Origin: Pseudomonas sp. MIACH
GTDB taxonomy: Bacteria; Pseudomonadota; Gammaproteobacteria; Pseudomonadales; Pseudomonadaceae
Direction: 5' to 3'
DNA: 46,135 bases
NCBI RefSeq assembly: GCF_001269925.1
Contig: NZ_LHVO01000021.1
Coordinates: forward strand, 1-46,135
Below the pieces are notes generated by a model, which did no database searches, had not been told where the DNA came from, and saw only the letters and a list, made by a program, of their open reading frames with translations. The position numbers and the translations under genes are program-made. This document shows positions 1 through 8,900 of the stretch, in pieces. The number at the start of each line of letters is the position of its first letter. The stretch's first letter is position 1.

Positions 1-30
1 GAGGCGGCCTTAAAGCCGACCTGATCTTTG
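1..30 (-). repeat. Edge of a further copy of the structured dispersed repeat
   Basis: The first bases resemble, in the same orientation, the sequence at about 14901-14925 that lies just outside the head of repeat copy B (a GGCGGCCT, three bases, AGCCGACC core). This suggests another minus-oriented copy whose body lies left of the window, placed head-to-head with copy A. Only about 25 bases support this. Confidence 0.3.
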
Positions 31-90
31 AAGCGTACGCGGTGTGGCTTCTACTTCCTTACCCGCTGACGAAGTCAGCAATCTTTTGAT

Positions 91-180
<90 letters not shown>

Positions 181-183
181 TTT

Positions 184-456
184 GATCTTGATCTCAGGCG
201 CCCCGTTAACCACGCTGGCCGAACGCAGGCTTGAATCCGTGGGTAACCCGGCAGGACGCCGGGTTAGCCGTCCTGGGCCAAGGATGGCCCATGACGGCGG
301 CCCACGGATTCAAGCCGGAGTGAGGGCACACCGAGCCCAAGCGAGGTGCCGAGTGGTGGGGCAAGAGCCCTTTGGTTACTTTGGGGCTCTTTTCCAAAGT
401 GACCCGCCGTAAGGGCGGAACCAATATCAGCCGTTACCGCAGCAACGGATATGTAC
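184..456 (+). repeat. Structured dispersed repeat, copy A
   Basis: About 270 bases, nearly identical to copy C (15111-15384) and inverted relative to copy B (14615-14890). It folds into a 16-bp closing stem (228-243 with 301-316) around two hairpins. One is 244-252 with 258-266. The other is 267-272 with 293-298, capped by 275-279 with 286-290. Further hairpins follow, and the element ends in CGGATATGTAC. The tail lies about 10 bases beyond the narL stop codon, so narXL transcripts would run into the element. No coding potential. Confidence 0.9.
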
Positions 457-466
457 ACAAACAAAC

Positions 467-1114
467 TCACCCCGCCTGCCGCAAATGCTCCATCGCCCAA
501 ACCGCCGCCTCCACCCGCGACCGTAACCCCAACTTATGCAGCAAATTCTTCACATGCACCTTCACCGTCCCCTCGGTAATCCCCAACTTATGCCCGATCA
601 CCTTATTACTGTGCCCACTGGCAATCGTCCTCAGCACCTGCCGTTCCCGCTCGGTCAACTCCACCGCCGCATGCGGTTGCGGCGAGCGCAGGGCCTGGGC
701 CAGGACGCGGGTCAGGCCAGGGCTGATCACCAACGCGCCATGCAACGCATCACGGATGTACTGGATCAACAACTCCGGCTCCATGTCCTTGAGCAGATAG
801 CCATTGGCATCCAGCCGCAACGCATCACGAATATCGTCTTCAGCGTCGGACACGGTAAACAGCAACACCTTGCCGCCATAGTTCATGGCGCGCAGGCGGC
901 GCAGGGTTTCGAGGCCGTTCATGTGCGGCATGTTGTTGTCCAGCAGCACCAGGTCCGGTTGCAGCGCGTCGATCTGGTCCAGGGCTTCCTGGCCGTTGCC
1001 GGCTTCGCCGACCACTTGCAGGTCGTCTTCCAGTTCAAGCATCTGGCGCATGCCGTGGCGCATCATCGGGTGGTCGTCGACCAGCAGGATACGGTGGCGA
1101 TTGGCTGTGTTCAT
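467..1114 (-). CDS. narL: Nitrate/nitrite response regulator NarL
   Basis: A 215-residue two-component regulator of the NarL/FixJ family. When phosphorylated by NarX it should bind TACYNMT-type heptamers and activate the divergent nitrate-reductase operon. The N-terminal receiver domain shows the acidic pair in LVDDHP (Asp13-Asp14) and the phospho-acceptor Asp59 in LVLLDNNMP. The C-terminal LuxR-type helix-turn-helix (about 148-207) is clear from LTERERQVLR and the TEGTVKVHVKNLL recognition region. The start overlaps the narX stop by four bases (ATGA), indicating translational coupling. A copy of the structured repeat begins about 10 bases after the stop codon. Identity rests on family features plus the nar context; a very close NarP/FixJ-type paralogue is excluded mainly by position. 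Confidence 0.95.
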   Translation of the reverse strand: MNTANRHRILLVDDHPMMRHGMRQMLELEDDLQVVGEAGNGQEALDQIDALQPDLVLLDNNMPHMNGLETLRRLRAMNYGGKVLLFTVSDAEDDIRDALRLDANGYLLKDMEPELLIQYIRDALHGALVISPGLTRVLAQALRSPQPHAAVELTERERQVLRTIASGHSNKVIGHKLGITEGTVKVHVKNLLHKLGLRSRVEAAVWAMEHLRQAG

Positions 1115-2910
1115 GGGTGGGTGCCTTGTAGGGGTTGCCCGAGAAACTCCGGGTGAAAGCGCAGTTGCACCCGCGTGCCCTGGGGCTCGCGGGGGCTGAT
1201 GTCGAGGTGGCCCTGCAGGCTGCGGGCGCGCTCGTCCATGATGGTCAGGCCGTGGTGTTCACGTCTGTCGACCTCTTCGCAAAAACCACGGCCGTCATCT
1301 TCGATGCTCAGGCTCACGGTTTCGCCCTCCTGGCGCAGTTGCAGCCAGGCGTTTTGCGCATGGGCATGGCGCAGGCAGTTGGAGAGGGCTTCGCGGGTGA
1401 TCTGCAGCAAGTGGATTTGTTCGCTGGCCGACAGTTGGAAGGCCAGGGCGTCCACATGCAGGTGCACCTGGAATTCGCCGCGCTGGGAGAACTCTTCGGC
1501 GGTGTCCTGTAGCTCCTGCACCAGCCCGGCATCGTGGATTTGCAGGCGGAAGGTCGTGAGTAATTCGCGCAGTTGACGGTAGGCGTTGTTCAGGCCGTCG
1601 CGCAGTTCGGCGGTGACGGTGGCCAGGGTCTCCACCGGTTCGCCACGGCGGATCAGGGTTTGCATGCGGCTGACTTGCAGCTTCATGTAGGACAGCGCCT
1701 GGGCCAGGGAGTCGTGCAGTTCGCGGGCGATGATGGTGCGTTCGTCGAGCAGCAGCAGGCGGTGGTCCTGCTCCCGCTGGCGCTTGAGCGACAGCGAGGT
1801 GCCGATCAGGTTGGCCAGGGCCTGGATCAACTGTTTCTCCCAGTCCTGGGGCGCATGGCCGTCGAGGAAGTGCGCCTTGAGTTCACCCAGTTCCGCGCCC
1901 TGGTTGCTGATGCTGAACACCTGGGGCAGTGCGACGTGGATCTTCTGGCAGGAGGCGCAGTCGCCGATGGCGCAGACGTTACGGCCGTTCTCGTGCAGCG
2001 ACAACATCTGCTGGGCCGGCGCGAGGAAGTGCCCTTGCAGGCACAGCGACAGGCGCAGCCCTGGCAGACGTTTCTGGAAGCGCCGGATCAGTTCATCCAG
2101 GCCCTCGGCATTCGCCAGGCGCGTGGCCAGGCTGCGGCTGCTCTGGTAGAGCAGCTCGAGGGCGGCGTTGGCTTGTTGCAGGTTGAGGGTTTTCTGCCGC
2201 ACCTGGCTCTCCAGGGTGCGGTGGGATTCTTCAATGGTCTCGGCCATGGCGTTGAAGCTCAGGGCCAGTTGCCCCAACTCGTCTTCGGAGCGGTGGTTGA
2301 CCCGAGTCTTGAAGTCGCCGTCACGAAAGCGTCGGGTCGCGTGCACCAGTTCTTCCAGGGGGTTGACCACGCCGTACTGCAATTCATACAGGCCGATCAG
2401 CAGGATGATCAGCGTGCTGAACAGTGCCAGCCCCTGGATACCCTGCTGCCAGCCTTGTTTCTGTTCGCTCTGTTGCTGCAACAGGCTGACGAACTGGTTG
2501 AGTTGATCGACAAAACCCGGCGCGCTGGCCTGGAACAGCCCTGCGTCGCCGCGAGCCAGGGCCGGGTGCAGGTCATCGTTCCAGCGCTGCTGGATCTGTT
2601 GGTAGCTCTGGAGCAGGGCGCTGCGCGGGCCGTCTTCGAGCACCGCCTTGAGCGATTGGCTGTCGAGGCGTCCTTGCAGGCTGTGGATGATGGCGTCGAT
2701 CTCGGCGGCAGGGGCACCGGCGGCGAGTTTCCAGCTGAGGTGGTAGGTCTCCATGCGCACCGAGCCGGCGGTGTTGATGGCGGCCGCATCGCCCTGGCTG
2801 AACCAGGCGATCAAGCCGGCGCTCAGCGAACTGGCGAGGGCGAGGATGGCGATCAGGATCACCGCCAGACCGGCGCGAGCGGGCAGGGAGCTGCGCAGCC
2901 AGTTAAACAT
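1111..2910 (-). CDS. narX: Nitrate/nitrite sensor histidine kinase NarX
   Basis: A 599-residue inner-membrane sensor kinase. Transmembrane helices lie at about 13-37 and 158-180 and enclose a periplasmic domain. Its P-box INTAGSVRMETYHL (45-58) is the nitrate-binding signature of NarX/NarQ, including Arg52. A HAMP linker (about 181-233) and a central module follow, the latter with the cysteine cluster Cys313, Cys318, Cys321 seen in NarX. The HisKA_3 box contains the phospho-acceptor His399 in IARELHDSLAQAL. The C-terminal ATPase domain shows the EDDGRGF glycine-rich motif near the end. The length matches the family (about 600). It is the first gene of narXL and diverges from narK1 across a 309-base control region. 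No strong Shine-Dalgarno sequence is visible before the ATG at 2910, so the exact start is less certain than the identity. Confidence 0.96.
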   Translation of the reverse strand: MFNWLRSSLPARAGLAVILIAILALASSLSAGLIAWFSQGDAAAINTAGSVRMETYHLSWKLAAGAPAAEIDAIIHSLQGRLDSQSLKAVLEDGPRSALLQSYQQIQQRWNDDLHPALARGDAGLFQASAPGFVDQLNQFVSLLQQQSEQKQGWQQGIQGLALFSTLIILLIGLYELQYGVVNPLEELVHATRRFRDGDFKTRVNHRSEDELGQLALSFNAMAETIEESHRTLESQVRQKTLNLQQANAALELLYQSSRSLATRLANAEGLDELIRRFQKRLPGLRLSLCLQGHFLAPAQQMLSLHENGRNVCAIGDCASCQKIHVALPQVFSISNQGAELGELKAHFLDGHAPQDWEKQLIQALANLIGTSLSLKRQREQDHRLLLLDERTIIARELHDSLAQALSYMKLQVSRMQTLIRRGEPVETLATVTAELRDGLNNAYRQLRELLTTFRLQIHDAGLVQELQDTAEEFSQRGEFQVHLHVDALAFQLSASEQIHLLQITREALSNCLRHAHAQNAWLQLRQEGETVSLSIEDDGRGFCEEVDRREHHGLTIMDERARSLQGHLDISPREPQGTRVQLRFHPEFLGQPLQGTHP

Positions 2911-2994
2911 GGCGGCTTAAACGAAGGGGGATGGAAGCCTGCATGGCGGCACCTGCAAAGGGAAAAAGGCTGAAAACCGCAATCCCTGGCGCAC

Positions 2995-3001
2995 TACCTC
3001 T
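2995..3001 (+). promoter_or_regulatory. Upstream NarL heptamer
   Basis: TACCTCT matches the NarL heptamer consensus TACYNMT. The following AA-AGAATTG is a poor second half, so this may be a single half site, about 200 bases upstream of the predicted narK1 transcription start. Confidence 0.5.
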
Positions 3002-3050
3002 AAAGAATTGCCGGCCAACCCTCCCACGGGAAAATACCGGCACAAGAGAC

Positions 3051-3063
3051 CAATCCATTGATA
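3051..3063 (-). promoter_or_regulatory. IHF binding site
   Basis: The minus strand reads TATCAATGGATTG, a perfect match to the IHF consensus WATCAANNNNTTR. It lies between the two NarL sites, where DNA bending would bring distal NarL to the promoter. It sits in an AT-rich patch. Confidence 0.7.
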
Positions 3064-3091
3064 AATAAAGACTTTCTCTTGTTATTAGGAC

Positions 3092-3107
3092 TACCTCCTT
3101 AGAGGTA
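3092..3107. promoter_or_regulatory. Paired 7-2-7 NarL site
   Basis: TACCTCC-TT-AGAGGTA is an inverted pair of NarL heptamers with the two-base spacing preferred by NarL dimers. The right half is a perfect match and the left half differs at its last base. It is centred about 94 bases upstream of the predicted narK1 start of transcription. Confidence 0.75.
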
Positions 3108-3145
3108 TGCGGGGCCAGCATAGCTCCATACCCCCCAGGCGGACG

Positions 3146-3159
3146 TTGATCTGGGTCAA
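3146..3159 (+). promoter_or_regulatory. ANR/FNR box of the narK1 promoter
   Basis: TTGAT-CTGG-GTCAA is one mismatch from the symmetric FNR/ANR consensus TTGAT-N4-ATCAA. Its centre lies 41.5 bases upstream of about 3194, the classical class II activator position, and the -10 box TAACCT (3181-3186) fits that start. Confidence 0.85.
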
Positions 3160-3180
3160 GTTCCACGGGGGTGTCGCCCC

Positions 3181-3186
3181 TAACCT
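3181..3186 (+). promoter_or_regulatory. -10 element of narK1 promoter
   Basis: TAACCT fits the extended TAnnnT pattern and lies 21 bases after the ANR box, predicting transcription from about 3193-3194. The ATG at 3193 would then have no leader, so translation should start at the GTG at 3220. Confidence 0.6.
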
Positions 3187-3219
3187 GCGCTCATGGAATC
3201 ACTTTCTGGAGCGCATACC

Positions 3220-4476
3220 GTGACTCAACCCCGTATGAGACAGGGCCTGGTGCTGGGCATGAGCACCCTGGCTTTCACCGTCTGCTTTATGGTGTGGATG
3301 ATGTTCGCCGTGTTGGGCGTACCCATCAAAGAGCTGTTGCAACTCAACGAAACCCAGTTCGGCCTGCTGGCCGCCACGCCGGTGTTGACCGGTTCCCTGG
3401 TGCGCTTGCCCCTGGGCCTGCTGACTGACCGCTTCGGCGGGCGCATCGTGTTCTTCCTGTTGATGCTCGCCTGTGTGCTGCCGCTGTACCTGATCACCTA
3501 CGCCACCGCCTATTGGCAGTTCCTGGTGCTGGGCCTGTTCGTCGGCCTGGCCGGCGGTTCGTTTTCGGTGGGCATCGCCTACGTCGCCAAGTGGTTCGAC
3601 AAAGAGAACCAGGGCTTTGCCATGGGCGTGTTCGGCGCCGGCAACGCGGGCGCCGCCGTCACCAAGTTTCTGGCCCCGGCGCTGATCGCCCTCGGCACCT
3701 GGCACCTGGTGCCCAAGGTGTTCGGCGCGATCCTGTTTATCACTGCGCTGCTGTTCTGGTTTCTCACCAGCGAGAACAAGGCCCACCGCAATGCCGACGG
3801 CGCCACTTTGCGCGAGCAGTTGCTGTGCCTGAAGGACCCGGCCGTGTGGCGCTACTGCCAGTACTACTCGATTGTGTTCGGCGGCTATGTGGCCCTGGCG
3901 CTGTGGATGACCAAGTACTACGTGCAGGAATACGGCTTCAGCCTGCAAAGCGCCGCGTTGCTGGCCGCGTGTTTCTCCCTGCCGGGCGGCGTGCTGCGTG
4001 CGGTGGGCGGCTGGATGTCCGACCGCTGGGGCGCCCAGAGCGTGACCTGGTGGGTGCTGTGGGTGAGCTGGATCTGCCTGTTCCTGCTCAGCTACCCGCA
4101 GACCCAATTGCAGGTGCAGACCGTCAACGGTCCCCTGGATTTCCACATCGGCCTCAACGCCACCCTGTTCACCGTGCTGCTGTTTGTGATGGGCATCGCC
4201 TTCGCGTTCGGCAAGGCCTCGGTGTTCAAGTACATCGCCAATGACTACCCACAGAACATGGGCGCGGTGTCCGGCATCGTCGGCCTGGCCGGTGGCCTGG
4301 GCGGCTTTGTGCTGCCGATCCTGTTTGGCGCCCTGGTGGACCTCACCGGCGTGCGCTCGTCCTGCTTCATGTTGATGTACGGCGTGGTCTGGGTGTCCCT
4401 GACCTGGATGTACTTCAGCGAAATGCGCAAGCAACCGCTGTTGGGCAAAACCGCCCAACCTCTCCAAGGAGAATGA
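3220..4476 (+). CDS. narK1: Nitrate/nitrite transporter NarK1 (MFS)
   Basis: A major-facilitator protein of about 418 residues with some twelve hydrophobic helices in the inner membrane. NarK1-type proteins are proposed nitrate/proton symporters that start nitrate import before any nitrite is available. The nitrate-signature region is visible in GVFGAGNAGAAVTKF, and the loop motif GGWMSDRWGAQSV is typical of the family. I chose the GTG at 3220, preceded by CTGGAG at eight bases, over the in-frame ATG at 3193. The ATG coincides with the predicted transcription start and has no ribosome site. It is the first gene of the narK1K2GHJI operon. The family is certain; the symport role is inferred from order and known pseudomonad pairs. 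Confidence 0.92.
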   Translation: MTQPRMRQGLVLGMSTLAFTVCFMVWMMFAVLGVPIKELLQLNETQFGLLAATPVLTGSLVRLPLGLLTDRFGGRIVFFLLMLACVLPLYLITYATAYWQFLVLGLFVGLAGGSFSVGIAYVAKWFDKENQGFAMGVFGAGNAGAAVTKFLAPALIALGTWHLVPKVFGAILFITALLFWFLTSENKAHRNADGATLREQLLCLKDPAVWRYCQYYSIVFGGYVALALWMTKYYVQEYGFSLQSAALLAACFSLPGGVLRAVGGWMSDRWGAQSVTWWVLWVSWICLFLLSYPQTQLQVQTVNGPLDFHIGLNATLFTVLLFVMGIAFAFGKASVFKYIANDYPQNMGAVSGIVGLAGGLGGFVLPILFGALVDLTGVRSSCFMLMYGVVWVSLTWMYFSEMRKQPLLGKTAQPLQGE

Positions 4477-4478
4477 AC

Positions 4479-5876
4479 ATGTCCATCGCGCAAAAGCCCG
4501 GCTCGGGGCCGGTGATCCACGACTGGCGCCCTGAAGACCCTGCGTTCTGGGGCGCCAGCGGCAAGAAGACCGCGACCCGCAACCTGTGGATCTCGATCCC
4601 TGCGCTGTTGCTGGCCTTCGCCGTGTGGATGGTGTGGAGCACGGTGATCGTGCGCCTGAACGCCATCGGCTTTATGTTCACCACCGACCAGCTGTTCTGG
4701 CTGGCGGCGTTGCCGGGTTTGTCCGGTGCCACCTTGCGGGTGTTCTACTCGTTCATGGTGCCGATCTTCGGCGGCCGCCGCTGGACCGCCCTGAGCACCG
4801 CGTCGCTGTTGCTGCCGTCGCTGTGGATGGGCTTTGCGGTGCAAGACCCCAACACCCCCTACAGCGTGTTTGTACTGATCGCGCTGCTGTGCGGTTTCGG
4901 CGGCGGCAACTTCGCCTCGAGCATGTCCAACATCAGCTTCTTCTACCCCAAGTCGCAGCAAGGCACGGCCCTGGGCCTGAACGCCGGCCTCGGCAACCTG
5001 GGGGTGTCGGTGATGCAGTTCTGCGTCCCGCTGGTGATCACGTTCGGCGTGTTCGGCCTGGTGGGCGGTCAACCGCAAACCTTGCCGGATGGCAGTCAAC
5101 TCTGGCTGCAGAACGCCGGTTTTATCTGGGTGCCTTTTATCCTCACCGTCACCGTGGCGGCCTGGTTCGGCATGAACGACCTGTCCAGCGCCCGTGCTTC
5201 GTTCAGCGAGCAGGCGGTGATCTTCAAGCGCAAGCACAACTGGCTGATGTGCTGGTTGTACCTGGCGACCTTCGGCTCCTTCATCGGCTTTTCGGCGGCG
5301 TTCCCGCTGCTGATCAAGACCTCGTTCCCCGACGTGGTGGCGTTGAAATTCGCCTTCCTCGGCCCACTCGTCGGTGCCCTGGTGCGCCCACTCGGCGGCT
5401 GGCTGGCGGACAAAATGGGCGGCGCACGGGTGACCTTGTGGAACTTCGTGCTGATGATCGTGATGGTGTTCGGCGTGCTGCACTTTTTGCCGGTGAACGG
5501 GCAGGGCGGCAGCTTCTACGGTTTCCTCGGCATGTTCATGCTGCTGTTCATCACCACCGGCGTCGGCAATGGCTCCACCTTCCGCATGATCCCGGTGATC
5601 TTCCGCACCCAGCACGAGAAGGCCAGTGCCGGTAAATCGGCCGCCGAGCGCGAGCAGGCGATCAAGGATGCCGGCAAGGAATCCGCCGCCGTGCTGGGCT
5701 TCAGTTCGGCCATGGGCGCCTTCGGTGCGTTCTTCATTCCCAAGTCCTTCGGCACGTCCATGGCCGCCACCGGCAGCCCGGCGATGGCCTTCTACATGTT
5801 TGTCGGTTTCTACCTGAGCTGCATCGTCGTGACCTGGTGGTGGTACGCCCGCAAAGGCTGCGCCACACCCTGCTGA
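4479..5876 (+). CDS. narK2: Nitrate/nitrite antiporter NarK2 (MFS)
   Basis: A 465-residue major-facilitator transporter, longer than NarK1 and of the NarK2/NarU type. Such proteins exchange cytoplasmic nitrite for nitrate and sustain respiration. The family motif is seen in GFGGGNFASSMSNISFF and the second nitrate signature in GLNAGLGNLGVSVMQF. Two ATGs are possible. The one at 4473 overlaps the narK1 stop but lies one base from the AAGGAG at 4466-4471. The one at 4479 has ideal spacing of seven and is chosen. Near the C-terminus a charged cytoplasmic loop (EKASAGKSAAEREQAIKDAG) precedes the last helices, as in other NarK2 proteins. It is cotranscribed with narK1 and narG. Confidence 0.92.
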   Translation: MSIAQKPGSGPVIHDWRPEDPAFWGASGKKTATRNLWISIPALLLAFAVWMVWSTVIVRLNAIGFMFTTDQLFWLAALPGLSGATLRVFYSFMVPIFGGRRWTALSTASLLLPSLWMGFAVQDPNTPYSVFVLIALLCGFGGGNFASSMSNISFFYPKSQQGTALGLNAGLGNLGVSVMQFCVPLVITFGVFGLVGGQPQTLPDGSQLWLQNAGFIWVPFILTVTVAAWFGMNDLSSARASFSEQAVIFKRKHNWLMCWLYLATFGSFIGFSAAFPLLIKTSFPDVVALKFAFLGPLVGALVRPLGGWLADKMGGARVTLWNFVLMIVMVFGVLHFLPVNGQGGSFYGFLGMFMLLFITTGVGNGSTFRMIPVIFRTQHEKASAGKSAAEREQAIKDAGKESAAVLGFSSAMGAFGAFFIPKSFGTSMAATGSPAMAFYMFVGFYLSCIVVTWWWYARKGCATPC

Positions 5877-5933
5877 TCGACCCGAATTCGCCGGGGCAAC
5901 GCACCCCACGGCACGCCTGATGAGGAAAGCATC

Positions 5934-8900
5934 ATGAGTCACTTATTGGATCAACTGCGGTTCTTCAACCGTAAGCAAAACGAATTCTCCGACGGTCACG
6001 GCGAGACCCGCAAGGAGTCCCGCGACTGGGAAAACGTCTACCGCTCGCGCTGGCAGTACGACAAGATCGTGCGCTCCACCCACGGCGTGAACTGCACCGG
6101 CTCGTGCTCGTGGAAGATCTACGTGAAGAACGGCCTGATCACCTGGGAAACCCAGCAGACCGACTACCCGCGCACCCGCAACGACCTGCCCAATCATGAG
6201 CCGCGCGGCTGCCCACGGGGTGCCAGCTACAGCTGGTACATCTACAGCGCCAACCGCCTCAAGTACCCGAAGATCCGCAAGCCGCTGCTCAAGCTGTGGC
6301 GTGACGCGCGCCAGACCCTGTCGCCGGTCGAGGCGTGGGCGAGCATCGTCGAGGACAAGGTCAAGGCCGACTCCTACAAGAGCAAACGCGGCATGGGCGG
6401 TTTCATTCGCTCGAACTGGGAGGAGGTCAACGAGATCATCGCCGCCTCCAACGTCTACACCATCAAGCAATACGGCCCGGACCGCATCGTCGGCTTCTCG
6501 CCGATCCCGGCCATGTCGATGGTCAGCTACGCGGCGGGTTCGCGTTACCTGTCGCTGATCGGCGGCGTGTGCCTGAGCTTCTACGATTGGTACTGCGACC
6601 TGCCACCGGCCTCGCCGATGGTGTGGGGCGAGCAGACCGACGTGCCGGAATCGGCCGACTGGTACAACTCCAACTACATCATCGCCTGGGGTTCCAACGT
6701 TCCGCAGACCCGCACCCCGGACGCGCACTTCTTCACCGAGGTGCGCTACAAGGGCACCAAGACCGTGGCTATCACCCCGGACTATTCGGAAGTGGCCAAG
6801 CTCACCGACCTGTGGCTCAACCCCAAGCAGGGCACCGACGCCGCGTTGGCCCAGGCCTTCAACCATGTGATCTTCAAGGAATTTCACCTGGATAAACCAA
6901 GCGCCTACTTCACCGACTACGCCAAGCGCTTTACCGACTTGCCGGTGCTGGTGATGCTCAAGCCGATGACCGGGTTCGCCCCTGGCGCCGGCTTCCAGCC
7001 CGACCGCTTCCTGCGCGCCTCGGACCTCACCGGCAACCTTGGTCAGGACAACAACCCGGAATGGAAAACCATCGCCCTCGACGAAAGCGGCGAGTTGGTC
7101 TCGCCACAAGGGTCCATCGGCTACCGCTGGGGCGAGAAGGGCAAGTGGAACATCCTCGCGAAGGAGGGCGGTGAAGGCCGTGCCATCGACCTCAAGCTCA
7201 GCCTGATCGGTGACGACGTCGCCGAAGTGGCCTTCCCGTATTTTGCCGGCGAAGCCCACGAGCACTTCCAGCACGTGGCTGGCGATGCCGTGCAGTTCCG
7301 CCGCGTGCCGGTGCACAGCGTGACCCTGGCCGACGGCAGCGTGGCCAAAGTGGCGACGGTGTTCGACTTGTCCGCCGCCAACCTGGCCATCGACCGTGGC
7401 CTGGGCGGCCAGAACGTGGCCAAGGACTACGACGACGCCAGCGTGCCGGGCACCCCGGCGTGGCAGGAAGCGATCACCGGCGTCAGCCGCGAGAAAGCCA
7501 TCCAGATCGCCCGTGAGTTCGCCGACAACGCCGACAAGACCAAGGGCCGTTCGATGATCATCGTCGGCGCGGCGATGAACCACTGGTACCACATGGACAT
7601 GAACTACCGCGGGCTGATCAATATGCTCATGCTCTGCGGTTGCGTCGGCCAGACCGGCGGCGGCTGGGCCCACTACGTCGGCCAGGAAAAGCTGCGCCCG
7701 CAATGCGGCTGGCTGCCCCTGGCCTTCGGCCTCGACTGGAACCGCCCGCCACGCCAGATGAACGGCACCAGCTTCTTTTACGGGCACAGCTCGCAATGGC
7801 GCCACGAGAAGATGAGCATGCACGACGTGCTCTCGCCGCTGGCCGACAAGTCGCAATTCCCGGAACACGCCCTGGACTACAACATCCGCGCCGAACGCGC
7901 CGGCTGGTTGCCGAGTGCGCCACAGCTCAACACCAACCCGCTGCACATTTGCCGTGATGCGGCTGCCGCCGGTATGACGCCGAAAGACTACGTGGTCAAA
8001 TCCTGGCAGGACGGCAGCCTGCGCTTCGCCTGCGAACAGCCGGACAGCCCGGTGAACTTCCCGCGCAACATGTTTATCTGGCGCTCCAACCTGCTCGGTT
8101 CCTCGGGCAAGGGCCATGAGTACATGCTCAAGTACCTGTTGGGCACCAAGAACGGCGTGATGAACGAAGACATCGGCCACAGCACCGAATGCAAGCCCAC
8201 CGAGGCCGAATGGGTCGAAGACGGCGCCATCGGCAAGCTCGACCTGGTGACCACCCTGGACTTTCGCATGTCCTCCACTTGCGTGTATTCCGACATCGTC
8301 TTGCCGACTGCCACCTGGTACGAAAAAGACGACATGAACACCTCGGACATGCACCCGTTCATTCACCCGTTGTCGGCGGCCATCGACCCGGCGTGGGAGT
8401 CGCGCTCGGACTGGGAAATCTACAAGGGCATCGCCAAGGCGTTCTCGGCCATGTCGGTCGGCCACCTGGGCGTGGAGCAAGACCTGGTCACCGTACCGTT
8501 GATGCACGATAGCGTCGGCGAACTGGCCCAGCCGTTTGGCGGCACCGACTGGAAAAGCGCCGGTGTGGCGCCGGTTCCAGGCAAGAACGCGCCGAACATG
8601 GCGGTGGTGGAACGCGACTACCCGAACATCTACAAGCAGTTCTCGTCGCTGGGCCCGATGCTGGAAAAACTCGGCAACGGCGGCAAGGGCATCAACTGGA
8701 ACACCGATGAAGAAGTCGAGTTCCTCGGCGAGCTGAACCATCACGAAAGCGCTGCGGGCATCAGCCACGGCCGGCCGAAAATCGACACGGCCATCGACGC
8801 CGCCGAAGTGATCCTGTCCCTGGCCCCGGAAACCAACGGCAAGGTCGCCTTGAAAGCCTGGGCCGCGCTATCGGAATTCACTGGTATCGACCACAGCCAC

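Larger units (their letters stand above)
2911..3219. promoter_or_regulatory. Divergent narX / narK1 control region
   Basis: This gene-free stretch holds, reading toward narK1: a NarL heptamer (2995-3001), an IHF site (3051-3063), a paired NarL site (3092-3107), an ANR box (3146-3159) and a -10 element (3181-3186). The same three inputs (nitrate via NarL, low oxygen via ANR, bending by IHF) are known to control the narK1 operon of P. aeruginosa. I see no equally clear sites for narX, which may share the region. Confidence 0.85.

Noticed and set aside
3193..3222. ATG at 3193 as the narK1 start
   Set aside because: It coincides with the transcription start predicted from the ANR box and -10 element and lacks a ribosome site; the GTG at 3220 has both.
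5943..8768. A 941-codon open frame antisense to narG
   Set aside because: High-GC shadow of narG; its translation has no recognisable domain and narG is intact with all motifs. The long antisense frame over the amidohydrolase (31565-33388) is rejected for the same reason.
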